DNA of 64,000 bases from Acanthochlamys bracteata. Its lineage: Eukaryota; Streptophyta; Magnoliopsida; Pandanales; Velloziaceae. The translations under genes were made by a program, and so were the position numbers. This document shows positions 49,001 through 61,604 of the stretch, one piece after another. The notes under the pieces were generated by a model that saw only the letters and a program-made list of their open reading frames with translations, was not told where the DNA came from and ran no database searches. Position 1 is the first letter of the stretch, and the number at the start of each line of letters is the position of its first letter. The stretch is taken from NCBI GenBank assembly GCA_019914995.1, contig CM034134.1:1878145-1942144 (forward strand), written 5' to 3'.

Positions 49001-51246
49001 AATGTTTTGGACAATGGGTGTCTTGATGATTACGCGAATTCTCATCGGATATTTGAAATCTAATATCTGAAACCATAAATTTGAAAATTTTAGAATTAGG
49101 TTTTGTACCGTAATTCTCTTCTGAAATTTGAAATGCAAATAAATGTTATGTTGGTTATTGGAGAATTTATAGAAGTAGAGAATTTGATGGTGGAAGATCA
49201 AGGGTCTCGCGCCATTAATAATTGGAAGATGGAAGGTTAACGATGCCGAACTGTAAGTGGAAGATGAAAGGACAAACCTATTTATGGATATTAGTCCTTG
49301 TATTGGGCACTATAATTATCGTGGCGTTATGTCTGATAATCACAACATAACACAACTCCATTGTGCAAAGATCCCTTAGCTCCTTCTCTATGCTTGTGAA
49401 AAATCGCTTTAGTTGAACTAGCCATAGACGACCCTAAAAGCAAGTGGGAAGTAACCTACTTACGCGTAATGATCTACTGGCAAGTTCAACTTAAGTGGTT
49501 TGTAAAGGCATAGAAAAGGAGCATCGGGATGTTGTCTCATATATAGATATATGTACTTTGAGAGTGCTCTTGAAAAAATAGCCTTTTTGAAACAAAGAAT
49601 ATTTTAAGAATTTTTTAAATACGATAAATATTTGTGTAATAATAATAATAATAAAATGTCAAGAAACTATGCTGCTTTTCTTTTCTAGGTAGTTAGTTTT
49701 TGAAAAGCGTGAAATGAAAATGTTAATGATAAGAAAACCCAAAAAATACCATCCACCCAATAGGAATATTTTAGGGTACAGGTGCGCTCCTTCCCTTCTC
49801 CAACCGAGGTCATCATCAACACCTTTTTCGAGGAATGCGTCGATATTTTTAACTGCCCAACATAATTGAATGCTCCGGTGTTATCAATTCCTTCAATTTA
49901 TTATTTCTCTTTTCATGCTAGAGAGATGATACAACTATTTAAGTTATGTTACATGCCGGGTCGGTGCCCGCTCGTTGGGATTCCCTTTGCATAAAGGTAC
50001 TCGATCAACAAAAATCCTTCTCGCGCTACGGCTAATGTTACTGCCCATACTTTTGTCCTCGAGTTATGCTTAGCATACTTTCGGCCATCTTTCCATGCAA
50101 GAGTATAGAGCTTTGGAAGCAATGGCGGCCTACGAATGGGCATGCTCACCAACTGCCACATGGGTGTGCATGCATTGGTTTTTGGTAATATAAGAAATAT
50201 TTTAGTGATCTTATGCAGATTTGGTGTGGAACAATGCCTCTCCATTTTACCAATATTGTTAAGCGTGATGAGAAGAGTCCTTATTTAGGGAGAAACTTTT
50301 GGAGAAATGTTCTCCACCATTGATTAAAAGCAAACTCCAAGGTACGTTAAGGAGATGAGATGCTATAAATAGGGACAACAATAAGACACTTAACACAACC
50401 ATCGAAAAGTGTTGTAAACGTCAAGCCCCTGTTAGTTCGCATAAGGAGAGTGTTATAGTAAAGCTTTCTTCTTTTCAAAAATGTGAAGAATAGGAGATAC
50501 TTTAACATCACAATGTATAAATCACAAAGATGTTGAGTAAGAAATATTCGGCATCAACCGATTGGAGTAATGTTGAGTAACATTCGGCATCAACTCGGAT
50601 GACATGGTAGAGGGTTGGATGGCTGGCGAGAGTGGCACGAGATCGTGCTGCTAAGCTGGAGAGGCTGGTGAGAGTAGTTCTTCTTTTTCTCATCATGCTG
50701 GTGAATTTGTGACAAGTAGGCTCAATCGTCTTTTAGAAAGATTTATTAATTGCTTAGGCATTTATTAATTGCTTCCGCAATCACTGGTGGCCGTACATAA
50801 ACGATGACTTTACAAATTTCACATGAAGGACGAGACGCCACTAATTCATAGTAGTTATACTGGCCTTTACATGGGAACATAAGATTGAATCATACCAGCC
50901 TTTAAGAGAAGAAAATATTGACCGAGATGTTCACTCTGAAGAGAGCTGTCATGTAGTAATAGTCCTATCAACAATGTGCAGAGAAACTAGTATGCTACTG
51001 TTTCATAACAATTTTTCTCATTGCCTCATGATGTAACAAGTGAGTTTGCTTTATTAACGCTACAACGGACTCTATAAGATGTATTGTATTATGTAGTAAA
51101 ATTTACTATATTACGTTTACGGGTGAAATCTACTTATTTTGTGTTTTGTATTATGTATTAAACTTGTACTTTGCACTATGCGCTATGTATGCTTTGGACT
51201 ATGCTTAGTTATGTTTTGCACTATATTTGATAGTAGATAAACTTAC
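49001..51246. other. spacer, no recognised gene
   Basis: A minus-strand frame at 49949-50245 (98 codons) has no domain I recognise. At 50515-50600 the phrase TTCGGCATCAAC is repeated twice with GTTGAGTAA. The rest appears to be degraded repeat sequence. Confidence 0.35.
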
Positions 51247-51848
51247 GCCGAGCTACGGGCAGTTCGGCACTCCCTCAACTATTTAGCACTCCGGCACTCC
51301 ATACAAATGAACGGTCATGATTGCATCAGAAGACATCACTTTTAATGTCTTTCCTCCTCGAACTTGAGGCTTGCATCAGAACTATGCTTTCACTGACAAC
51401 TTTACGTATTCTTTCCTCTTCTTATGCTAATTGTTTCATTATTTTTAAGTTAGTTCTTTTATAAACTTAATTTTGTTTATTTAATCTAATTCCAGTTATC
51501 GATCAGTGACCAGTAAGTAGTCGGTAACTGGTTGATAACTAATAATTAACTAGTAGACCAGCAACTGGTCAATAACTTGTCGATACCTAAAATTAAATTA
51601 ATAAAAGAACTAACTTAAGAATAATAAAAGATTTAAGCTAAGAAGATGAAAGAGAATAAGTAAAGTTGTCAGTGAAAGTACAGTTCTGATGTATTCATTT
51701 TTCCGAGGAGGAAAGACAATAAAAGAAGTGAAGATATTTTTTCCTATAGCACACGCGCTAATCTCTCCTGATGCACTCCTGACCATTCATTTTTATGGAG
51801 TGCCAGAGTGTTGAATTGTGGAGAAAGTGCCTATAGCCTGACCCGCTA
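51247..51848. mobile_element. foldback element, about 600 bp
   Basis: The arms of about 230 bp pair from GGCACTCC-TC and CACTCCGGCACTCCATA-AAATGAA outside to GTTAGTTCTTTTAT / complement near the centre at about 51545. The centre has repeated CCAGT-A and ACTGGT words. No frame; MITE-like, superfamily unknown. Confidence 0.8.
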
Positions 51849-51899
51849 AACTTTCTACCTGTGTTTGTTGTTGTGTTTCTATTATTATTATTGTTATGT

Positions 51900-52680
51900 T
51901 TCAATACGACTCACATTTTAATCTTTTTGATCAGATATCGCGTTATGACTCAATTTCGACCCAGTGCTAACCAATTGCATCTAGTAAAACCTTATGACTG
52001 TATTCGACTTTATATGGTCCCATTGTGACGATATTCGACTATATATCGATCACATTTGATTCATGTTCAGGCCAGTGCTTTCAACTACATCTAGTGCGAC
52101 CCTATAACTACTTTTTCAATCATATATGATCCTATTTAGATAGCTATTTCGACCATATATCGACCACATCAGACCCATTTGTGACCTAGTGCTAACTACT
52201 AGCAACCTAGTGTGACTCTATGACTCGAGGGCGTCAATAGACTGCATTTCGACAATATATCGTCCCATTTTAGCCAAATACGACCTTTTATCGACAACAT
52301 CAGACCTATCGTGGTGGGGTCTCATTACTTAATTGTGGCCCCTTCGTAGTCCCAAGCACCGACCTCGTTTGAAGAACTTTTGACCACTATATGCAGTTTA
52401 CGACTACTTTTCGTCCAAGACATAGGCCCAGTGCTAACCAACTGCAATCTAGAGCGACCCTATGACTACATCTCGACCATATAGAAATCCATTTCGACCA
52501 AATTCGACCTTATACTATATGTCGACCTTATGACTCATATTCAACTATATATGATCCGAGTTTGACTCATTTGACCATAGATTGACTGTATTTGACCCAT
52601 GTGCGAACCAGTGCTAATCCAAATATGTCCGTATGACTACATTTCAACCTTAGACCATATGTCTACTTTATAACTGCATA
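51900..52680 (+). repeat. degenerate tandem array with TCGACC motif
   Basis: Recurrent phrases: CCAGTGCTAACCAA-TGCA, CGACCCTATGACTA and TCGAC-ATATATCGACCACAT, spaced irregularly at about 100-140 bp, about six copies. It looks like a transposon subterminal array or a decayed satellite. Confidence 0.6.
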
Positions 52681-54715
52681 GTGGTGGGTAGGTGTAGTGG
52701 TTGGAAACTAAAGGTTCAAAAGACGTATATAAATTTGTATTAACTATTATATGCTTGAAGCTTCTTGAAAGCGTTTTTCAATTAAATAGTAAAGATTCCT
52801 AAAATTGTTGAATGCAAACTAAACGTGATAATGCAACATTCTCGAGAATTTAAATATTTAATTAAATCAAAACAAACGTGGTGATATAACAGTTTTCATA
52901 ATTTATATTCGCAAAAATCAAGATACATGGAGTGAAGATTCCTATGGTAAAGTTCCACGAAATGAACCAAATGCCCTTGTTTTGTGAAATCTCAGAATGC
53001 TTATGAAAGACATATAACAAGATGTCAAAATAAATATTGTATGAGCCTGTATTAGCGACTCCCTTCGTACATAAGTGTTCACTGCAGAAATCAAGAACCA
53101 ATGCGTTTGGTGCAGAAGTTGGTGAGCATTCAATTTTGACAATATATATGGATTTTAAAACACTTACAACTACATTTTCAAAACATCTCTTTGCATACCT
53201 CTATTGCCAAAGGAGAATAGACCGATGGCCGAGTTAAATGCCATTACTATTTGTTTCGGAAATACTGTTGATCGGAGAAGAAAGTGGACTACACTCGACC
53301 GGAATCTACTCCTCAGTGGAATTGACGATCAACTACCAATAAATTGTAGGGTTGATGGCTACCGACACATCGTATTTCCGGATAATACCTTGATCGTTAG
53401 CTGCCAAAAAAGAACAGTATACGTTAACGGCAGACTCCTAAACTAAAATATGTAAAAGGTCTCAGATACTTTTTTCTAACCTTTGGGCCTTCTGTGGCTT
53501 ACTCTAGAATATTCGAGAATGCAACACCGAGAGACAGAGATGGGTGCGGGAGACTAGAAGTTGGCTTCCGGATAGGTCTAGCCAATGCCTAAATTGGTTC
53601 TCAAGAGAGATGGATGAGGTTTCGTCAACATGCACACCAGCCTTTGCTCCCTCTTTCTTGTTCCTTGCAAGGGTTAACCTTTACTCAACATTACTCTTTT
53701 TTATGGTAGCACGTAGCCAAGCTGAAGTCGTTCGTATGCATCTCAAACTTTTCGTTGTGATATTCTTCGTATCACTCTAATCTCGAATTTATAATGGTGT
53801 CAGCAAATATAAGCACTTCTTAATTACTAACACTAAAGTGACTAAACAACTCATAACTATGGCACTCTATTAGACAAGGCATCATTAACGTTTGACTAAA
53901 CCTATGCCTTTTGCCTCTTTTTCAATTTCCGCCAATAATGCCATCTTGCAATTTCATCTGCCAAAACTAGTGTAGATACGACGCAGATTGAGGCTACATA
54001 ATTACCACCAGTAAAGTGACTAGACAACTCATAGTATGGCATTTTGTTTCTATTCTCACTAACGCTTGATAGAGCTTGTGGAATCCTGTGAATAAACTGT
54101 CGTGGAGTGAACAACATAGTTTTTATTCAAATCACATCATCTCCTAAATCTGACCGATGTGATCTTTGCTACAAAGTGAGATACTAATGTGACTGATGAC
54201 AAGAGCTTCAAAGAAAATAAATATTTAGGAGATCTACTCAGTACAATATATCTACTGAGTGAATTTTCGATCTAACCAAAAAGACACTAGAAAAGGTCGT
54301 TAACTCCTTCTGTTCAAGAAGTAATCGAACATGAGGGTCGAGCACTCCTAAACCATGGTTGCACATCATCGAAGTCTAAGACATAATCGAACAAGTGATA
54401 ATACCGTATTTTTCCTAAGTTAGAAAATAGCAAGCCATACTTATAAAAGCTCCAACCGACTAAAGGAATAGCAATAATTTTTATCAACCTTAACTATAAG
54501 GTATCGTCCACCGCTACCAGCACACAGGAAGCCTGCAGGTCATACAAAAAAATGGTGACCAATGATTGTGTTCCTAAATGCATAGGGTGCGCTAAACCCA
54601 GAAAGGGACAATTAGGCTTGAAATATCGCTAGGGTCTTTTGACGTCAATATGGAGCATGCGACCAATTTTAGACCAAAACTACGACCAGTTTTCGACCCA
54701 AACTGTCAGTTAAAA
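52681..54715. other. spacer with one unassigned short frame
   Basis: A plus-strand frame of 80 codons at 53204-53446 (starts MPKENRPMAE) has mixed composition and no recognised domain. Two copies of an AGTGACTA-ACAACTCATA phrase occur at 53835 and 54015. Nothing else is supported. Confidence 0.3.
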
Positions 54716-55599
54716 GGGGTGGCAAAACATGACACGATTTCAAAATTTATATCAAAACTGATTCATTTAAATGGGTTAGGGTTGAAAATTTTGACTCGTA
54801 TAAATATGGATTGAATTAGGATCAAGGTTGTCAAGATCGTAATTTTATGTACAATCGTTTGGCTTGCGTAGGATTGTAAAATCGAGATTTTAAATAAGAT
54901 CATAAGATCTTACTTATTGGCAATATTTAAGACATAACTTTTCTTATATTTTATCTTATTATAATTAATTAAAATATTCATATTTGTGGTTCATATTAAC
55001 TATATTATTAACAATTTTTTGTATTTTATTTAGCTCATTATTACAATCTCTTTACATATTATGTTATTATTTTATAAAAGTATACTTATATAGTTATGCC
55101 CATATCAAGAAAATTCAATCCCTTATGTAATCAATCAATTAGGCGTCAAGCAATCGTCTTTATCATCTCAAAATAAAGAGAAAAAAAATCCAAAATACCA
55201 CCGTATAGAATAATTTTTTACTCCCATAATAATCCACTCAAAGAATAAACTAAACACCACCGCACCTGCTACAAGCGAACGACGGATCTTGTCTAACTAT
55301 TCTAGCTTCACTTAACATCCTCGAGAGCTCTCATAATTTATGAAAATTTATTATAAGCTGAAATAATAAAATCGAAGTAAGATCGGGATCTTAAAAATTT
55401 TAGGATTAAAATCGGAATCTTACGGATTGGAAGTAAGATCGCGATCTTGTGTCAAATAGGATCGTTTTGTTGATATAAAATCATAAGATTTTAAAATTTA
55501 AATCAGAATTTTAGCAACCATGGTTAGGATTGAACAAATTTGAGCTGATTATGTAATGAGTCGAGTTGACACCGACCCACTAATCTATATTGCCACTCC
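54716..55599. mobile_element. hAT-like MITE carrying a nested MITE
   Basis: Ends GGGGTGGCAA and TTGCCACTCC are inverted with one mismatch. The halves on each side of the nested element read as one continuous AT-rich element. No clean 8-bp duplication was found, so the superfamily is tentative. Confidence 0.55.
54823..55522. mobile_element. hAT-type MITE, nested full-length copy
   Basis: 700 bp, starts CAAGGTTGTCAAGATCG and ends TTTTAGCAACCATG. Flanked by ATTAGGAT (54815-54822) and GTTAGGAT (55523-55530), an 8-bp duplication with one mismatch. Same family as 44074-44593 by its ends and as 41965-42500 by its body. Confidence 0.8.
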
Positions 55600-56730
55600 G
55601 ATATTTATAGACAAGACAGTAATGCTTACATAGGGTACTATTTTACCTGCGGCTCGTAAATGTCGCATTTATCAAGGGTGTTACTCCACCCGCAGCTCGT
55701 AACAGTGGACCATGCAACCAAACACAATTTTCCCCAAGATGATGATTAATCTCCCTAAGTAGGTTTGGCCTTCTATCTTCCAATTATCCGTGTCTACCAT
55801 TTCCACTATTAAAAAGTCTAACTATTGCTGTTGAGTTGGACTTTGAAATGAATCAATTGCATATATGTAATTATTTTGTAAACAAAGAATTTTAACCCGA
55901 AAGAGTTGTTTCAACGTCGTAAAAATTGGGTATTCACTAGCTATTGACATATAAAAGGCCAACTAATGAATATCGTTCATGTTGTCGATCTAAACTTGAA
56001 GGTGTTGCTAGCTTGAATGCTTATATTTTGAATCAATAACGTGCTCAACTTACACCAACGAGATTTCAATATCAGAATTTGACGAAGAAGTTTTCTTTAA
56101 TAAGGGGCCTTACAAATGTTGGACGAGTTTCCAACTTTCCATGGTCATACCACACTAGTATGTGACTGTATGTTGAATCATGCACATATTACTTCTTCTT
56201 TATAAAGTTGTAGTTGAATATAGAGCAAGCAACATTGATTAGCCAGTATCTTTTCATAAAATTTCACTATCTACTAGCTAGTTGCTTATGGCGTGTTTAA
56301 CGTGAGATAAACTCAATTTTTTTAAAGTGAGTTTAAAAACTAAATTAAATATTTAAAAAATATTTAACTAAAAATAATTTCTTTAATTTATATTATGTTA
56401 AAAGTCTATATTAAAATTAAATCTTAAAAAATAAATTTTTGATATATTTGGATTTATTTATTTATTTTATTTTAAAAGTGAGTTTTAAAAAAAACTCAGT
56501 TTGCTACGTTGGTAATTAGTTTATAAACCATCTAACAAGTAATTGCAACTGTGCTGTCGACCCAAACCGGAAGGTGTCATCCTAAATTATTCAATTGCAT
56601 GGGTAAGTACTGTAGAGCATGTGCGATATTGCGGGATAGTTCCCATGATTTCGAAAACCTAAAAGTTAACAATTGAATTGATTGAGAGAGAGTGGTATTA
56701 GACCGGTGGGAGAATATAACTATTTTCGTG
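55600..56730. other. AT-rich spacer
   Basis: No gene seen. 56290-56510 has long A/T runs with repeated AGTTTAAAA-like words that may be another decayed MITE. Confidence 0.4.
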
Positions 56731-58015
56731 TGTTAGATATTCCTGCAAGATCAACTCAAGAGGGGAGGGGTGAATTGAGTTAGTCTATAAGAATTTTTGT
56801 TAAGTTTGTAATCCCTCTTGACAGAGAGAGATGACAAAATTTACTGTGTCAATGTTGTAACTGCAGACAAAAGAGTTAGTGTGTTTACTGACAGAAGTGA
56901 CAAAGAGTAGTGCTCAGGGTATTTAACGTGGTTCGGCAAAACCCCTTTGCCTACATCCACGGTCGCTCTATCACCAGAGCCAAAGCTTCACTAGACCTTT
57001 AATAAGCTACAAATACACCTAGAGCGAAGTGCTTCGCCAACCACACATACTCTACCGGGTTTCTTCGCCAAGACAACCCCTACCAGCCTCCTGGACACGC
57101 CTGTCCCCCTGACTGATTTGCTAGCACTATTACAAGATTTAAGAGCTTACACCAAGCTCTACCTGAGCTTCCTTTACCGGTGCATGCAGCACCACCTTTA
57201 CATTGTAAGTGACAAGTTACAAGAAAATAAACAAGTATTGAGTGCAGGATCTATCTCATGAATGTTGAGTGTTTAATCAGTGATTTAGATGAGATGATCG
57301 GAGAGATTGCTGAGAGATTTCTTCAGTATGATTTGCAGCAAGATTTGTTTGTGTGGAGTAGTCAAGTTCGTGACCGGCAGTGGGAGGTTTTTTTTTGTGT
57401 AGAGTGGTAGAGTTCTTGTATGTCTCTGTTTTTGCTTGGATTCTCTCTACTTACATTTTCTTTTTTTCTCTCTCCCCTTTTTCTCTATTTCTCCACCACG
57501 TTTTCTTGTTCTTTGTGACTCCTTTTTATAGAACATCTTTCTGTGCGAGAGCCGTTGAGGAACGTTCTTTGTTGGCTTTTCGGTTCTTCACGTCAAGAAG
57601 GAATGATGTTGTCCAGTGGTTCTTCAGCTGTGTTTGTGCAAAGTCTTTGTTGCATTGAATGCGTTGAAGAGATTTGAATTTGCTGCCAACGGTTGAGTGC
57701 TTAATTCAGCTAAGCTTCTGTTTGAATCTCGGTGGTGATGAGTTGATATGGTATGTCCATAATAAATGCGATCTGAGTTGACCGCTTGGTGATCAAGGAC
57801 TTTGACCTTTCTTTCCTTGATTATTGAGCTTCCCTTTTGTGAAAGTGAAGATGATTCTAGCTCTTGTAAATCTTACATTTGAAGTCCTTGATCCGTTGTG
57901 AGTGCGGTGATTTTTTGAAAGCAAAAGAAACGTTGCCGTTGAACATATGGGTCTGTCCCAAAACAGAAAATGCATGGCTTGATGCCAAACAAATTGTAAA
58001 TGTGGCTGTTGCATC
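56731..58015 (+). mobile_element. probable solo LTR or LTR fragment (boundaries approximate)
   Basis: Begins TGTTAGATATTCC with ACTCAAGAGGGGAGGGG just inside, followed by CGTGGTTCGGCAAAACCCC, CTACATCCACGG and CCTAGAGCGAAGTGCTTCG. These phrases are familiar from LTR-type repeats in many plant genomes. No polyprotein lies on either side. The right edge is a guess. Confidence 0.4.
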
Positions 58016-58111
58016 CTCATCCCGTATGTTGTTCTCATCCCGCTTCAAGCGATCGAGCGGTGGCCCCGAATGTGACTATGGCATCCTCATCCCGTGTCTT
58101 TGTCCTCATCG

Positions 58112-58188
58112 GTATGTAGTAGCATAGCAGTTGGCTGTCCTCTGTCCAGTATGTAGTAGCATAACATTCATGTGCTGTCCTCTGTCCA
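58112..58188 (+). repeat. short tandem duplication
   Basis: Two units of 37 and 40 bp, each GTATGTAGTAGCATA followed by GCTGTCCTCTGTCCA. Just upstream GCATCCTCATCCCGT also occurs twice (58011 and 58081). Confidence 0.8.
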
Positions 58189-58979
58189 GTATTTCCAACA
58201 TCGTGGATGGTGGAGTAATGCCCTTGATAAATGCTACTGTTACTAGCCACAGATAGAGTAGTACTCTCTGTAAGCGGTATAATTACTAGAATATTGTGGT
58301 AGGGTCATTAGATAAAGATCATAATAATAATGCGGCATTATGAACGCGAGTAGAAAAGTACCATTGGTAAGTATCATATTTTTATTGGACTATTTTTTTG
58401 GGGTCTCGAGAACAAATTTTTGAAAAGGTGGATGAAATGACAGCCACATTGATGGCGAAGTTGGAAAGGGGTAGAAGCTCACAAGTTCAAGCAAATGTTA
58501 ATGGCTCCCTGTCTAATAATCGATAACTTGTCTGTTGTTTACCCTTTAGCATTGGTAATTAAGAAGTGCTCATATTAAACTCAATGGGCTCAAAATTATA
58601 AATTGGAGACCAGAGTTATGCGAAAAACATCACAATGAATAGTTTGCGATGCATATAAAGAAAGTCCGTAGCGCACCTCCACCAAAAAGAGTAATGTTGA
58701 TTAACAATCGTCGCCCACTCGGACGACTACCGTCTCTGATCCAGCAGGGGTGCTATTGTGGAGAAGGATCATCACCTAGAATTCATTTCCCTACACTAGG
58801 AGCATGTTGATGAACAAAGCGTGGCGTGCATGTATTCTTCTCCGCTTGTTATTGGCTTCTATTTCCATCTATTTTTATAGGAAATAGGTTTAATTGAAGT
58901 TAAATTTTCTTCTTACTTATTTTAGTTTATTATAGTTTTTATATGTAAAATTATGTTTTGCATGCTTAATCGAATTGCC

Positions 58980-59385
58980 ATGCTGTAAGCTCGAGTTGTT
59001 GCGTAAAGCTGAAGAATTGTCGTGTTTGTTAAATAGCTAGAAGATTTCATGAGAGCATTCCGAAAAATACAGTGACCGAAAGGAGTAATGCTAAGAATGA
59101 GTTGACCGCAAATGCTAAAGAGCATTCGCCTTCAAATCATACTCAGCATAGCCTTCTTTCGGTCACAACGTTTTTCCAAACATTGTCAATGCCGTAAGCT
59201 CAAATTTATTGCACGAGGCTGAAGAATTATCGTGTTTGTTCATAGCTGGAAGATTTTGTGAGATCAATACGAAGAATATGGTGACCGAAGGGAGTAATGC
59301 TGAGAATGAGTTGACTGCAAATGCTAAAGAGCATTCGCCTTCAAAGCATACTTAGCATTACTCCTTTTGGTTACGCGTTTCTCCA
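58980..59385 (+). repeat. tandem duplication of about 205 bp with internal hairpin
   Basis: Units at 58980-59180 and 59188-59385 match closely (ATGC-GTAAGCTC, GCTGAAGAATT-TCGTGTTTGTT, GAGTTGAC-GCAAATGCTAAA). Inside each unit, GTGACCGAA-GGAGTAATGCT pairs with AGCAT-...TT(T/C)GGT(C/T)AC, so each copy can fold. Confidence 0.8.
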
Positions 59386-60512
59386 TGTTGTCTTAAAATT
59401 CCTTTGCTTGCCTCATATCCTCCATGCATGGTGAATGCCAAGAAGCATCTATTGGTCCCGTTCTTTGCAGAGGCAATAGTATCCAATCCCTGTAACATAT
59501 TGAGTCAAGACGTCTTCCTCTAATACACTTGCCTGTTAATTGCTATGATTTGTTAGTAGCATTAGCTAATAAGAAAGAATAATAGCTTACTTATAGTTTT
59601 TGTTAAGTAAAATAAAAGGCTTAAGACATACGTGCATATTTCTATTCATACTATTTCGAAGTTTTGATTTATTATATTGTCCTCTCCGGCCGAGATGGAA
59701 AATAATCTGAAGAGAATAGTATGGTCTTGCTTCGGTCCAAAAAAAAACAAAAGACCATATCTGACATCTTTTGTAGTCAACCTTGTTTAAGCTTTTTCCG
59801 ACCTTATGCGGTTATGTCCAACCTTCTATTGTCGAAGTTAATGCGAAACGATATTCCTTCATTTGGGTGTGTTTTATACGTCGATAGTTGGTGGATACCC
59901 AAGTTACAAATTTGAATTGGTAACTCTTTTTTAATTCTTTGTTTACAATTTAATAAAATGTACTTAATGAAATAAAGCACCGTGGCTAGCGAAGCAGCTG
60001 TGCTGGTATCTGCATGGGCTTACATATGGGTGTGATGTTGGCTTCTACAATATTTAGTATGGTAGAGGAAGCAATGTGACGATAAAGCTTCTTTCAAGAA
60101 ATAAGCATGATAAAATCACAAACTTGCTGTGTTTTGCCATTTTTTGTGTTGGTAACAGCTTCTCTATTGTATAAGCCTTGATTTCACCCGGACTGCATTC
60201 ATTGGACTTAAATTATGATCTGAAAGTTCCTAAATTTGAGTTTGTGTAATAAGGAACATATAACGTTAGTGGATTACATTACGATGTATTATGTGGTATA
60301 TAGTGTGGTAATGCCAATTATAATGTTAGTGTATATGAGTGTAATATATTTTTTGGTATATAACATTATAGTATAATTACGTAGTATCAATATAATATAA
60401 ATATGATGTATCTTCTGGCATGTCAAATTGTAACCGATTGTAACGTTAGTGTCATATAAATATAACATGCTTTGTGGTATAGAGTATTACATGATATTAT
60501 GTAATATAAGTT
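59386..60512. other. spacer with degenerate repeats
   Basis: 60258-60500 has about three copies of a unit of roughly 60-100 bp, marked by TAA(C/T)GTTAGTG and TGGTATA(T/G)AG. No gene is supported; the frame at 59721-59915 is unrecognised. Confidence 0.45.
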
Positions 60513-60536
60513 CATTACTAAGAATAAGACCTATAT

Positions 60537-60760
60537 CGACTGAAATTATTTAGCCGATAATTTCATAATATACCGACTAAATATAATCCAGTCGATAATA
60601 TTCATATATTTGCCGACTGATTCTATTTTCAGTCGGCATACTGAGAAATTACTGATTGTCTAAATATATAGTCGAAAAATAAATTTATTTACCGACTATG
60701 TATATGCAATCGGTAAATTTTACCAACTAGTAATTTTTAGTCAGTCTGTAATCTTCAAGT
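60537..60760 (+). repeat. CACTA subterminal repeat cluster
   Basis: About ten copies of CCGACT(A/G)/(T/C)AGTCGG-like words in both orientations, with AT-rich spacing. In En/Spm-type elements such arrays bind the element-encoded TnpA-like protein; that role is inferred here. Confidence 0.75.
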
Positions 60761-60779
60761 TTTAGTAAACTCCAGCTAA

Positions 60780-61604
60780 CTAGTTCCATCAGTACCTGTC
60801 TTACGTTTCTTTCTCATCTATGAGTAGCTCGCCGAAAACCTAGCTTCCTTCTCCGACGCGTGAGCCCTTCCCTGCAGGTTTAATCTCTGACCAGTGAAGA
60901 AAGTAAGCAATTCTCACTGCAGCCAACACCCCCCTCACCTGCATTGCTTCAATTTTTTTTGCCGGTAAGCTTAAGCTCGCTCAGGCAAGCTACTCGTCTT
61001 CGCGTGAATGGTGTTGCGGCCGGAATTGAAGCTGTCCATGACGAAATCTTTAGCTGCTCCGCGCGGCTATCATCGTCTCCACTACCTAAGTTACAATCGC
61101 TGCCGCCGGCAAGGTGTCCCTCTAATCTCCGTCAAATTAAAGCATACAACAGGCTGGAATCTTCTCATCTCCGAGCCAACATCATCTTCTCCTCCTTAGT
61201 TGCTTCAATTGCTACTTAGCTGGTTAGCTGCATCATAGGAGTATAAGGCTACAAGCAGCAATACATTGTCGGTTTGGTTTGTTAATTAATTTCATGTATG
61301 TTAATTAATCTCATAGGATAGAATAAAACAACATATTATAGTTGTTAATTAGTAGTGAACATGCTTGTTAGGTGAGTTACAGGTTTTGAAAATGTAACAC
61401 ATTTTAAAATTTTGATGGGTGTCCTGAAATAGAATAGCAGTTTAACTTGATTGCTATTGGAATACATTGATTTTCCAGCAAGAAATGCTTTATTATTGGA
61501 ATAGTTTGTTGAGGCAATTTTCTTTATTCCATTAGAAATAGCTATCATGTACTATGATTTGTTGAAATGACTTAGCCATTAGCAGCAATTCTGCTTAATA
61601 ATGC
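60780..61604 (+). promoter_or_regulatory. leader region of the CACTA element
   Basis: G/C- and C/T-richer stretch (60830-61200) after the subterminal array, followed by AT-rich DNA (61220-61600) that could contain an intron. The N-terminal part of the transposase is not recognisable. No frame is assigned. Confidence 0.35.

Noticed and set aside
49949-50245. 98-codon minus-strand frame as a gene
   Set aside because: No recognised domain or gene context, in a repeat-derived stretch.
53204-53446. 80-codon frame as a host gene
   Set aside because: Mixed composition but no domain, no splice context and no conservation evidence; left as unassigned.
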